Assembly (NCBI GenBank): GCA_031308135.1 | Contig: JAHLJT010008756.1 | Location: 129,287,750 to 129,351,749 of the forward strand | DNA from: Acheta domesticus | Lineage: Eukaryota; Arthropoda; Insecta; Orthoptera; Gryllidae | Direction of reading: 5' to 3' | DNA length: 64,000 bases | Part shown: positions 50,810 to 62,116 of the stretch, one piece after another | Numbering within the stretch: position 1 is the first letter of the stretch | Layout of the letters: each line of letters opens with the position of its first letter | The notes under the pieces: generated by a model | The model's input: only the letters and a program-made list of their open reading frames with translations | Told to the model about the DNA's origin: nothing | The model's database searches: none | Made by a program: the position numbers and the translations under genes

Positions 50810-50911
50810 CTCTCCACATCTTTTGGAAATCGGAGGAAACTAAACTTACAGTTTTTGGAATTAGTTTTGCATGTCTACAGTACATGACATATAACCACGT
50901 TTTGAAGTCAT
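50810..50911 (-). pseudogene. THAP zinc-finger first-exon remnant
   Basis: On the minus strand an ATG (50911-50909) opens MTSKRGYMSCTVD. After a one-base shift it reads CKTNSKNCKFSFLRFPKDVE, the start of a THAP domain (paired N-terminal cysteines, then the F-x-R-F-P-K-D signature), ending in AG at a consensus donor GTAAGTGA. In the uncorrected frame stops follow, so it is broken. It lies inside the Jockey remnant. Whether the source was a host gene or a THAP-bearing transposase is unknown. Confidence 0.6.
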
Positions 50912-51586
50912 TTTTATCAGAGCAGATAATACGACCTGAAGGAAATATTGAAAAACAAGCACTAAACTCAACAGATTCTAGTTGCCACACTTTTAGTAAC
51001 AAGTAACAATGGTATCTTATGCACGTCTGTTTTCTGTCTCCCACGCTTTTCCCGCCATTCCACTTAGTCTAGAAATTTACTTTTTTCGCATGCGATAAAA
51101 TTGAGGCAGGAAAGGCGATCATAACCATGTTAATTGTCGTATAAGCAACTCGTAAGTTTCTTTGAGAATGTCAGTTCTCATATCACACGGTGTATGGTAT
51201 CCGAATGTATCTGCTGAAATTCTATTAGCTGACAATCAAGAACATGGCCGAGGGTCTACCCAGCTCAAAACTACATTTTGGAGCAAGTGAACATACTGGT
51301 TATACTCTGCCCGTAGCCCAGTCACCTATATATTATATCTCTCTAGCCAACGTAAAACAGTCAAGGAAACCAAAACCAAATCTTTCCACGGAATAGACCC
51401 ATATCTAACCTTGCTCTGAAACACTTTCCGCCACACGCCCTTCTTTAAATGCTGTCTTCCATAGCTGCCTTGGATTCTTACCTGTATGCTGAAAAAATCA
51501 GTAGTCTTTCCCATTTCAAAACCCAATAAATCTCCAAAATTTACATCACGTTACAGACTGATTAGTCTATTACCAGCATTTGCAAC

Positions 51587-51612
51587 AAAAAAAAAAAAAA
51601 AAAAAAAAAAAA
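51587..51612. repeat. A homopolymer run
   Basis: About 26-27 A in a row inside the Jockey remnant, just after its LLPAFAT-coding segment. Confidence 0.85.
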
Positions 51613-52539
51613 TCGGAAAGCTGACCGCAATAAGATTAAATGCATATTTTAATAAAATAAATGCAAATACATCACATCAATTTGATTACATCCTCTTCAC
51701 TCCTCAGTTTAAATATCCCTTCGCCTTTAACAATAAATACCGACCGCGTGTCTTCCTTCGAATGAACCAATTAAACACTAGGCGTCCTCATGGATTCTCA
51801 TCTCACATAGAAACCTCACATTATTCATAGACTGAATAAAACTTATGGAGCCCTACTCAAATTATAGACCCTAATTAATAGAAAATAATCTCTAAAAACA
51901 GAAAATTCTCTCTTTATAAATCAGTTCTAAGAACCACAATATATTACGCAGCCCATCTGGGGAGGTGCCGCTCCATCCGTTCTGAAACTCTTGCAAACCT
52001 TCCAAACAAAATAAACTGCTACGTGCAATTACCAATGTCACTTGGTATGTAACCAACGGACAACTTCATAAAGAACTGGGCTTATTTGACCAATAAGTAC
52101 ATTTCTTTACTGTCGTCCAAATTCTTTACTAACATCCAAACTGCACCAGAAGCTTTAACTTCGGTAAAACTCGCGTTGCTCCTACAAGAATCAAATCTCG
52201 TCTCCCAAGAGATCTGTTCTGTCCCTCATAACCTAAATAGTTACCTCACCTTACACTCCATATCATTCGTTCACCTTTAATTTTATAAAATTAATAACGA
52301 TCGTCATAGAGGGACCCAGTGGGGATGTCCTTGCTCAGAAATAGGGGTATTTGTAGTTACTCGTGCTTTCAGGCCACTGTACATCCATTCATTATATTAT
52401 AGAAATAAACGCTACCACTCACCTATAAAGTGGCAATCCCACTAATATGGTTAAATAAAATTTAAAAAACAAAATATTTTCTACATCAAGGAACTATTGA
52501 AACAAATTAAACAAACTACAAATGGTAGTAACATTATCA

Positions 52540-52865
52540 CATTACGAACGTTTTAGAGGTAATGCCCAACATTGTTTCCTTTCTCTGAAATCCCTTGTTG
52601 CTAACCTTTGTTGGGAACCTGCACCATCACTGGGGCAACCTCTGACGCGGTGTGGTAGGAGGGCACGTGCCTAACAGTGTGTTCCCGCCCAGCTGTCCTT
52701 CCTAACGCCTTCTGTCAGGAAGATAGAGTAGACCATGGTGGAGTCCACCATGGGATAGACGTTAGGGCAGGTGCGACCCCGACAGACTTTGCACCCGTCT
52801 CCCTCCTGGCAACTGGGGAACCACTGTGAGCAAGGCAGACTGCTGAAAACATCCTTGAGGATTCT
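52540..52865 (+). repeat. repeat Y, copy 1
   Basis: Shares AGAGGTAATGCCCAACATTG / AGAGGTAACTCCCACCATTG, GTTGGGAACC, CGCCCAGCTGT, and GCAAGGCAGAC with 53200-53455. It contains an extra palindromic segment (CCATGGTGGA-G-TCCACCATGG, 52733-52753) not in copy 2. Confidence 0.75.
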
Positions 52866-53012
52866 GATGGTAAGTCTTTTATGGAGTCATGGTGAACGTA
52901 GGGCCTAAATGACGTATGCTGAATTTTTCATTATCTCCTTTGTGACTGACGCCGCCGCTTTTTTTGCTATAAAAATTATGTTAAACATTTTATACCACAA
53001 ATTTAAATCACT

Positions 53013-53455
53013 TGGGAACAACTGCTTCTGTGAGGTACTGTAAATGTCTGTCCAGAATTATCTGTATATCATTTTCCGTTCAATATTTTACCGTTTCATT
53101 ACTCCTTTAGTTTATCAGTATTCTCCTACCTTTAGGATTTAATGTGACTGCTCATAAAGAACTATTATTTAATATTCTATTTTCTAATTATATTTTTTTA
53201 GAAGTTTTAAGAGGTAACTCCCACCATTGTTTTCTTTCAATGAAATCCATTGTTGCCAACCGTTGTTGGGAACCAGCCCCATCTCCGGGGCTACCTCCCC
53301 GGGTGACATGGTGGGCGAGCAGGCGCTTGACGAAGTGATGCCGCCCAGCTGTGCCTTCTCCCAGGACGGTAGGAGAGACACCCACAGACTCTGCCCACAT
53401 CACGTTCCTGACAACAGGGGGACGACTTTGTGCAAGGCAGACGTGTGAGAACAAG
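53013..53455 (+). repeat. repeats X and Y joined (copy 2)
   Basis: Contains X (53013-53200) directly followed by Y (53200-53455). In copy 1 the same halves lie 2.8 kb apart (49523-49724 and 52540-52865), with the Jockey remnant between. Copy 2 therefore shows the uninterrupted unit. Open frames across it are not coding by any recognisable domain. Confidence 0.75.
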
Positions 53456-53701
53456 GTCCTGTACTAATGTTTGTTTATGTAGGTAATAATTACTCGACTG
53501 TCCAAGGCAATAAGAAGGGTTATGGATTTTTATGATTTGTGTTTGTGGGTTTCTTTGTTTCCGCCTACGGTCTGTCCGATTCAACTAATATTCTTAGGTG
53601 ACGTACGCTTACTTTCGACTTACTAGTGTAAATGTCGTAGGGGATATTTACTACCTAAAAATCCAATATGGAGTACACTAGGCAGAATTTTTATCGTTTT
53701 T

Positions 53702-54400
53702 AATTTCTCGCTACGAAGTAGAAAGAAAATTATGTAATGCTTGAGAAAACGACGAATTTTTGGCAGAAAACTTTTATTACAGGGCCCTGGTAACGAAAAA
53801 GGGGATAAATCCAGTTTCTAAATATCGGAAAAAATCCTCTATCACGTGGTGTAGCCAGAGTCCATGTTTTATGGTATGTTGACACTGTGGTTCGTTGAAT
53901 GACGGCAACACATCTGTCTTCTGTCTGTCTGTCCGTCCGTCCGTCTATGAACAACGCTAGCGGCTAAACCGTTCAGCCGATTTTGTCTAAAATTGATATT
54001 CCACAATTGATCTGGCTGATGTCGCGGTACATTGAATTTGAAACCGATAATTTAATTTTGGGAGCTACTTTACATGAAGCCCCTGGGACATTTTTCCAAA
54101 TTAAAAAAAATAGTTCCATCATTTTTTATTATATTTTATTGTTGTATAGTGTAAAGGACGTTTAAGAGAATGACAAATTTCTGTTTAAAACTCTGAATTG
54201 TCGAAAATTGCAAAAATTCAAAATGTTTTCGGCGTCTTCCTACAACCAAAATATTAAAGATGGAGATTTTTCCCTTAATAAAATCAGGTCCTTAAAGATA
54301 GATTTTGAAATAAGGACATATACAATTTTTCGAAAATTCGCTTAAATTTGCGTGAAAATACGTGCGCGAAAGTGCGTGGTTTTTTAGCACCACTAGTTTA
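53702..54400 (+). mobile_element. dispersed 'CACCACTAG' element, copy 3
   Basis: TTTCTCGCTACGAAG start, CTGGTAACGAAAAAGGGG, CACGTGGTGTAGCCAGAG, a CTGTCTGTCCGTCCGTCC run, CGCTAGCGGCTAAACCG, and the end TTTAGCACCACTAGTTT. The most complete short-form copy. Confidence 0.6.
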
Positions 54401-55405
54401 TGTAAAGGATTGACAAATTTCTGTATGTCAGGTGTGTATAAATTCTGCATGTCATATACTATAACTTACAGTAGGCTCCATTTTGTTGGTTTATTGTGTT
54501 ACATTTTTGTTGATTTGTATTTTTTAATCCTAGAGCGGCTGCGCATAGTTGGGTGATTTAATAAACTTTTCTGATGTTCTTCTGATGTTAATGTTCTTCT
54601 GACTAGTACACAATTAGGGGCTTGAGGTATATTTTGGGGCGGCGGGTGTGCTATCACGTAGCTCCTTTTATTCGATTTAATTATCATCGCGATAAAGACT
54701 AGGTTATTTGCAACTGCCCATTTTTTCAACAAATTACAAATATTGAACAAATATTTTACGTAATACGAGTATTACAGTCTATAGTTAATTTGAACGGAGT
54801 AATCAGAGTGTAACAATTAATATGAGAATTAAGAAACAAAGTAACATTTAAGAACTTTATTTTTATGGAAGTCAGATTTCAAATGCAGCCTTTTGTTGTA
54901 AATTTGAATTCTTTGTACATTTTAATGATCATGCATTTTACTTAAACAGTTATAGAATGTGATAACGAGTTGTGGTTCTGAAAAACATGACAAGGTGGAT
55001 TTGGTAGTATTTAGAAATTGTCTTAATAGTACGGTGTTATTTATGGTCATTTACATAACAGTAGCAGACCGATTAGGCGTCGTAGATCCAAGTGAAAAAC
55101 TGTCTCCGAGAGTATCCTCACACACTCGGTTTCATTGATGATTACCCAGGTCAACGACCAAAAATCTTTTTGTGTTTGTTCACCTAATTCTTATCATTTT
55201 AGGTATGCTGATTCCAAAAATAACAATAAAAATGCCGTATCACCCACCATCTGTTCACATTTTAACATTTTATCTGTATAGCTAGGCAAATGCTGCTCTG
55301 AGTATTTAGATGTGTATGAGATGCAAGAAGTTATACATTCCTATATTTACTACGTGAATAGGATAGTAGGGCACGAGATTAGCATTAGTCTAGAAAGAAT
55401 TGGCG
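54401..55405. other. intergenic, nothing recognised
   Basis: AT-rich; the right part may be the upstream half of the transposon fragment that follows. Confidence 0.4.
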
Positions 55406-56060
55406 TGTTAGAAAATCTTTGAAGCCGGGGGAAAAGAACATTCTGCGGCAACATATGGTGGATCAACCCAAGAATCTCCTGCCTTCATTGCACATAAAAT
55501 TAGGTCTCATGAAACAATTGCCTTACCTAAAGATGAGCAGTGTTTCAAGTTGCTTTGTGAAAAGTTTACGCAATTTGTCTGCAGCAAAATTATTAAAAGA
55601 AAGTATCTTCATTGAGACTGACGTTAGAAGTGATATTTGATCCCCAATTTGAACTACATTTGACAGAAAATGAAAATGAAGCGTAGAGTGCTTTTAATCA
55701 CGTTGTTAATAAGTTCCTAGCCACCAAAAAAGACCAAGGTTATCAAGCAATTGTTGCCAATATGCTGAAAGATTTGAAGAAATTGAGATGTTTAATGAGC
55801 CTCAAGGTTTACTTCTTAAACAGTCATTTACAATTCTTTCCTGACGATTTAGCTGATGTAAGAGAAGAACAAGGTGAGCGTTTTCATTAAGATCTGAAAG
55901 TGATGAAAGAACGTTGTCAGGGACGCTGGAACACCAATATGATGGGAGATAACTGTTGGTCACTTCACCGAGAGAGTCAGCAGACGGCGTAGAGGAGAAA
56001 GAGCTATTCCAGGGGCTTTAAAGAAAAGGGACAAAGAAAGTATACGTCAATGGACACGTA
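55406..56060 (+). pseudogene. transposon-associated protein remnant (GERFH family)
   Basis: Open frame 55419-55640 includes NLLPSLHIKLGLMKQ; after stops and shifts come SLKVYFLNSHLQFFPDDLAD (about 55798-55858) and EEQGERFH with QGRWNTNMMGDNCWSLHRES (about 55867-55979). This order of blocks is carried by many arthropod transposon ORFs of unassigned function. Several stops interrupt it. Confidence 0.65.
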
Positions 56061-56395
56061 AAGACTTTGTAGAATGTAATTTTAAGAATATAAAGCCATC
56101 TTCTATGTTTAAATAAAGTTGTGTTGGTATTTTAGAGGATTATTTTTCACTTTATTAGCATATATAGCATATTTTCCCATATCTTAATAGATCAAATTCT
56201 GACCAAACTGTGAGTGATGGAAAGAAATAGAATTCAAAGGTGGAATGAGCACCCAAAAAACTATAAAAATGAACTATTAAGATTTAAACATTTTTTTGAA
56301 CCCCTTTTTTTGTTGGCCTGTGTTATTTGTATTTAGGGACGCGTCAACAGCTATGGTCATTAGTCTCAAAAGTGTAGAGCAGTTTTTATAGCGGG
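56061..56395. other. intergenic, nothing recognised
   Basis: AT-rich; may include the tail of the preceding transposon remnant. Confidence 0.4.
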
Positions 56396-56870
56396 AGATG
56401 GCGGTGTTCTACCCCGAGTAGATGCCGAGATCCGGCGCCGACATACACGTCGACCGTGCAGTTTTCCCCATCAACGTATCTCCCACCACTGGAGCTCTGT
56501 ATCAGCCGGGAAAGCTCTGAGCTCGCGACTGAACTCCGAGCATGAGCGGTAGTGCAGTGCGTGATAGTGTAAGTGTGTGTGTGTGTGTGTGTAAGGAGAG
56601 AGGATAGGACAAGGAAAGGTAGTTGAGTTCGCGCGCGGTCCGTGGCCCATTTGTTAGGGTATTTCTCCGGCATTCGCCTGGCGTTGATCGGAGAAACCAT
56701 GGAAATCTACCAATCAGAGCAGCCGGCTGCTAGAATTTCCCTCCAGACAGCGGCTGAATTCGACCTCGCTACGTAGCTAGGGTCGAAAATCTGCTATCAT
56801 CAGGACTCGAACTCTAGGACCTCCCTGCTCGAAGTACTGCAGTGACATCTGTTGATGCCCTAAGCCACCG
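56396..56870 (-). mobile_element. SINE family A, copy 2
   Basis: On the minus strand: A-box-like GGTGGCTTAGGGCATCAACA, B-box GAGTTCGAGTCCTG, body with GGTAGATTTCCATGGTTTCT and ACAAATGGGCCACGGACC, and a CTTACACACAC tail, matching copy 1 at 5840-6158. Continues with a GTGGGAGA...CCGCCATC tail shared with copy 3. Contains a GT microsatellite at 56575-56592. Confidence 0.8.
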
Positions 56871-57205
56871 TTTTTCAAATCGGGATGGCGGTGGTCTTCG
56901 CGAACTGAATGAGGATTTTCCCCAACCAGGTTTCTCCCACCAGTGGGGCACCGCCCCAGCCGGGACAAGTTCTCAGCTGCCGATTGGTCTCCCGACATGA
57001 GTGGTAGTGTAGTGCATGCGTGTGTAAGTAAGGGGCGAGGATAGGCCTAGGAAGAGAAAGGAAAGACCGCGTGTGGTCCGTGGCCCGTTTCTTAGGGTAC
57101 TTCACCGGCTGGTGTTGATGGGAGAAACCACGGAAAACTACCTATCACAGCAGCCGGTCGCTTGAATTCTCCTCCAGACAGCAGTTGAATTTGACTTATG
57201 TATCC
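56871..57205 (-). mobile_element. SINE family A, copy 3 (head missing)
   Basis: Body and tail of the same family directly before copy 2 in the reading direction: GGTAGTTTTCCGTGGTTTCT, GGGCCACGGACCACACG, CTTACTTACACACG, ending CCACCGCCATCCCG. The tRNA-like head is absent, so the pair looks like a tandem dimer. Confidence 0.75.
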
Positions 57206-57661
57206 CGCCATATGGCAGGTGTCTCTGGCTTCGTAAGATACCCAGGAACTTGGGAAAAATACAGAAACAGAGAGTTTCGATTTTGACAGTGAAATGCCAA
57301 TAATTTGTTTTATTCCTCCGATTCTCACAAGGCGCTTACAGTGTTCTCATACGGCACAGCAGACATCACAGCTGGCATCAGCAAGGCTCCAAGGAGCCTG
57401 TGCCCTTAAATATTTGTTATTCGCATGTTGCTTTATGGATCAGCAACTTTTTTGACCTTGTTAGTATATAATATATAAATATTCTTTGTATATAATTGTG
57501 TGTTGTACTGCATGCTAACTATACTATTCCTATGAGACAGTTTTTGTTAAAATATTTAATTTATTGCAGTGTTGCATGACAGTATTTTATTTTTTTGGTC
57601 GTTAACTTTGTGGGTGCTACTTTTTAGAAAACAATTTTGTTTCGTTTTGTTCTGCAGCATT
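57206..57661. other. intergenic, nothing recognised
   Basis: No coding or repeat seen. Confidence 0.5.
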
Positions 57662-60600
57662 TTACTTTCTCGTAGGTATACGTATATATACGGAGTAATA
57701 GTGTAGAGGAAGTTATAAAAGGGCTGCGGAAAATAGATTTCGAGATTACAACGAATATCGGGTTACCTGGAACAGAAAAAGTGTTTTGTTCAATTGGTCC
57801 GTCCGTCTGTCCATTCTCTTCTGTGTCCGTCCGTCCTCTTCGTCTGTTTGTCCTCTCCGTCTGTCCGACTGTGCGTCCGTCTGCAAACAGCAATATGCGC
57901 CACTTAGCGCATGCACTATGCACGGAATCTTTTCCATATTGAATTAACCTTTGGCGATCTGGACTCACTCAAAGCTCGACGATTTTGAAAAACATTAATT
58001 AATTTTTGGGAATACATTACATAAAGGCCTTGGGACATTTTCAAAATTGTCTCAAAAATTGCTCCAAAATTTTTCTGCAAATTTCTTGTGAGAATAGAGT
58101 GAAATACACTTACTAAGATGGCGTAGGTCCGATTTTCACTGTTAACTCTGAATTTTATTTTATTTTTTATTATTTATTTATTGGTTTCAATTATATGCCA
58201 GAATACAACTATGAAAATAATGAATAATGGTCAAATCAATAAGAATACAGTTACCCCAAAACACAAAAACTTAATTACGAAACACTGAAAACTAACAAAA
58301 ATTTTAACATATTTACATTATACTAATTTTAAAAACGTTCACAAATAATAAATCTTCGTAAAAAATCTTAAATTTAAATCAACAAACTTATATATTACGT
58401 TGTATTTTAATTATCAAATTAGTTGCCTCCCTAAAAACATAAAATAGGGAGCAAAACCATCTTGGCCAATATATCAGAAGAAAACGACATACATACATGA
58501 ATACATACAAACGATACAACATGAGTTATACGTTTTACTGGTTTAATAATATTGCTTTACATTCTGCAATAAAATACAAATAGGAGTCTAAAATGTTGTG
58601 GGAAAATGTAAAATTATTCCTAGAACTCTAAGCAGCAAACCCGACTTGACTTTCTTAATTTTTAATTAGATTTATTTTGGACCTATCCCTGAAAATAAGA
58701 TCAATGTTATTATTGTCAAGAAATATTGTTTTTTTTTCAAAGTCACTATTCGGCAAGCATAGCTCAATATTTCTTCCGCTTTCCAAATATAAATTAGGTT
58801 TGTAAAAAATATTTCGAGACGCCCATTATCATGTGTTACAGGGAGTTTTCAAAAATCATGACTTTTAATAGCTCTCTACCATTAAAGACTACCAAAAAGT
58901 ATTCACATACGCAAAATATTCCGCATCTTCCACTAACTCGTCTAAATGAAGTATTAATTTATTATTTTTTTATAAATATTTCAAGATGCTCAGACGTTTA
59001 CTTTATTCACATTCACATTATTATCAGAAATCTGTTTTTCGATTTAGTTTTAGATAAAGAAAATTTATTCAGGTAGAGCAAAAGACCTTAACTTAAAACA
59101 AGATTTAAGAAAATGAAAAAAATGTTTGAATATTATTCTGATCATTCAGCCTCAATAGTTCCAGGATGTTTTGATTTTTTACCATATTATGTCTTGATGT
59201 TTCATAAATAGGATAGAGCTTTGTAATGTATTATGCTTCCTTTTGATCGAGATTGCAAGTCATACATCTTTCTAGTTCCGATAGTTTATAGGCTGTTTTT
59301 GAATTTGAGTTTTTCAGTGTTTAAACCAGCTAGCCTAATTTATGCCATTACTTGGGCTTGTGCTAATGGTATTTTCGAATATAAGTATTGTTCACATTTA
59401 AGAGATTCTGTATGTGTTATTAATTTGTAGATAGGACTGTAGGATGAGAATGTTACTCATTTCTATCTTTCTGAAAGACTTCTTTTTGTGTACAGGTTGC
59501 AAATACGTGAAATCTTTGTCTCAATCTCACTCGACTCTAGTAGATCATTTAACAGTTGATACCGAGGAACTCGAGATTGGTTTTCAGAATACTAACCCAG
59601 TTATATTTACGATTGTGAACATTTTCCGACGTATTACATAGTTTGTTAAATAGTATGCAGTAGCATCTATTTTCAGGCATTTGTGTCAATTTAGTAAAAT
59701 GCAGCATTGCTCTCTTCAGAATTTGTGTACTCAATAGGGCCGAACCTGTCTCCATTCTTACCACGGGTCCAGAAGTGCATTTCGGTAGTCCTAACAGAAG
59801 TTTAACAAAGCCTGCTTGAAGTTGTCTGCCGCAGTCCCCAAATGGATGAAGCATACAGGAAGTCAGAGTTCACAATTGAATTGAAAAATTCTAATCTAGA
59901 TTGATGAAACATACAGGAAGACAGAGTTCACATTTGAATTGAATGATTCTAATCTAGCCAATCTGTAAATAAGCCATCAATCAGTATCTTCCAAAGGGAT
60001 CCCATGGCAATCGTAGCTTTGGACAGGAACTCGTCTGCAGCTGTGCTAAATAATCCTGAACTGGAGAATGTTACTCCTAAATATGCATATGAACTCACTT
60101 GCTTTATAACGTATTCTCTGTACACGTTAGAGTAGTCTTGTTTTTCTCTTTTTACCTCCCTTTTTATAGATAAGCAGTTGTATTTTCTTCTCATTGACGT
60201 CCAAATGGTTTATATCGCAATACCTGGAGAGAGTGTTAATTTTATATTACAAGTCGATGTCGATGATGTCTAAAAGGTATTGTTATAACCAGCGAAAATT
60301 AGCATTTCTATTTTTTCTTCGATTTTTTCATGTCCGTTTTGTATAAAGAACTTAGTGATGTCGTATAGCAGTATAGAAAACGTAAATAACTGAATTTTTG
60401 AAAATTGCAAAAGTTTGAAATTTTTTCGGCATCTTCCTACATCTACAAAATTGAAGATAAAGATTTTCCCTTCAAATGAAAGTTATTCTCCAGATTTAAT
60501 TCTTTCATTTGGTGTAATAGTGCTCAACGTTCTGTGTAAGATAACATTAACACCACATTGATCTATTCGTTTGTTTCTTAAAAAATTACACAGTTGTAAT

Positions 60601-60710
60601 TTGCCTTCTCTCCCACGTCGTTAATATCCACATTAATTTGTATACAATATTGCATTTAGGAGTACATGTGCTTCATACGATGTCTTACAAAGTTTCTTGA
60701 AAAGAAAATC
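57662..60710 (+). mobile_element. dispersed 'CACCACTAG' element, copy 4, split by a LINE
   Basis: The left part 57662-58156 (GTAGGTATACGTATATATAC, a GTCCGTCCGTCTGTCC run, CTTACTAAGATGGCGTAGG, TTAACTCTGAATTTT) continues at 60387 (AATAACTGAATTTTTGAAAA, CATCTTCCTACATCTAC). In copy 2 these two parts are contiguous (about 43070). The right end fades at about 60710 and lacks CACCACTAG. Confidence 0.6.
58157..60386 (-). pseudogene. non-LTR retrotransposon (LINE), 5'-truncated
   Basis: The minus strand runs from 60386 to an A-rich 3' tail at about 58190-58157 (the + strand shows TTTTATTTTATTTTTTATT). Minus frames give YAYLGVTFSSSGLFS with ATIAMGSLWKI (about 60115-60000) and LLLGLPKCTSGPVVRMETG (about 59800-59740), the C-terminal region after the RT in several LINE clades. 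Flanks TAACTCTGAATTTT and TAACTGAATTTT are a likely target duplication. Stops break the frame; the rest (58200-59500) is probably 3' UTR. Confidence 0.65.
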
Positions 60711-60849
60711 ATGATTATTGACTTCAATTAAAGATAGAGGGTCTAAATATATTAAGAGGTTTCAAGATCCAACAAATGCCAGATAAATTACTGGAATGTT
60801 GCAGCCGTGCAGATCATTTCACGTATTAGATAGTTGTAACAGATTGCAT

Positions 60850-61150
60850 TTTCCTACGATCGTGAAATGTCACTTAATATTTATTAATAGCGTTTGTATA
60901 GTAAGTGTTCAAAATGTGAACCACCAAATATCACACATCTATAACGTTTGTGAAAATTATTGAACATGTTGATAAAGAAAGATTGCTGTGTACAAGCAAA
61001 GAACATCTTACGTTGTTCGGCAATATTTGTAGCTTCCTAACACTTATTAGATGTAGTAATTCTTGTTTGTGGTGACTATTCTTTAGGCCTTGTTTCCCTC
61101 TTTCGCTGACAAGTTTGACTGATCTACGAGGCAACTTGTCTAACGTTGTT
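60850..61150 (-). pseudogene. Tc1/mariner-type transposase C-terminal remnant
   Basis: On the minus strand RCVIFGGSHFEHLL (about 60948-60907) resembles the C-terminal G-G-x-F-E-H-L tail of mariner/Tc3-type transposases; upstream KQELLHLI and NNVRCSLL fit the preceding helices. Only this end survives and frames are shifted. Confidence 0.45.
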
Positions 61151-62116
61151 TTTGGTGATTAATAAAGCCGAAACTCTTGCTGATTCTAGAGAGAAGAAAA
61201 CTTAGCACACTCTTACATCATACTCTGCGCCATAGGACTGTATTGCTTTAGTATCTTAGTGTGATGCGGTACTCACAACATGATTTCACATTTGAATTTT
61301 GAACACACATTGATATCACAATATGTCAAAATATTACATACATCAAATAAATACTTCAATTACATGAAAAGTAGATGGGATATTTCAGTATCGTTTCTCC
61401 GGACGCAAACTATACATAATAATATTTAAACAAATTGACTGGCTTTCTGATGCCTGAAGTACTCTCGTTGTGTATGGGAACGTTTTCAAGAAACTTTTTC
61501 AAACACCTCGCAATATCTAGGAAACAGTTATCCGTAGCAATCATTAATTGACACTTTGATTATTGCACAGATTTATTCGATACCTAAATACTAATTCCAT
61601 TAATTTTTTCTACCGAAGAACAGATTCTTCAATCTCACTAAATATAATTCGATAATTATGCTAATGATAATTCTATCAATTCTCACCATTCAATTCATTT
61701 ATTTAATAAACAACACGTTTTCAGACGCTATAACTATTTTGAATAGTGCTACCTAATATAATGTATACACATGTAAAGGAAAAATCAGATTTCTCTTGTT
61801 TCAGGAAGATACAATTCAACTCAACAAATGATTTTGAAAAATCGCTTTCTAATAGATAGAAATATGATCCATTGATCAGTGGTTTGAAGTTGCAATGAAA
61901 TATCTCCCTTCGAAATATTCCTGTGCTGTATCAAATATAAGGAATATTCTCTCGGACAGTTTTTGATTGACACTGTGCTTCATGCAGATCCACCCAACGC
62001 CGCCCACGCCCCATCTTCCAGCGCTGCATCCCGCTACCTTTGGCATTCGTCGTTTATAGAAGTTTTGATGCATCAAGATATTTAATGTTTACAACTGTTT
62101 TTATACACCATATTTT
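61151..62116. other. intergenic, nothing recognised
   Basis: AT-rich; no coding or repeat recognised. Confidence 0.5.

Larger units (their letters stand above)
49830..52300 (+). pseudogene. Jockey-type LINE remnant
   Basis: Read across frames: an endonuclease-end block (LDIVVAKDYNKH, then DNCPVLISANTKP at about 49870-50000), linker, then the RT entry block FPISKPNKSPKFTSRYRLIS (about 51500-51555, LLPAFA follows) and the C-terminal block LYKSVLRTTIYYAAHLG (about 51910-51960) with LHKELGLF (about 52064-52087). These match Jockey-group elements (PKPGK...YRPISLLP; LY...LRP...Y). Most of the RT core is missing, an A27-type run sits at 51587-51612, and 50560-51330 is foreign. Confidence 0.7.

Noticed and set aside
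53144..53584. Overlapping open frames on both strands with moderate GC
   Set aside because: They fall in repeat Y, which has a second non-open copy at 52540-52865; not maintained as coding.
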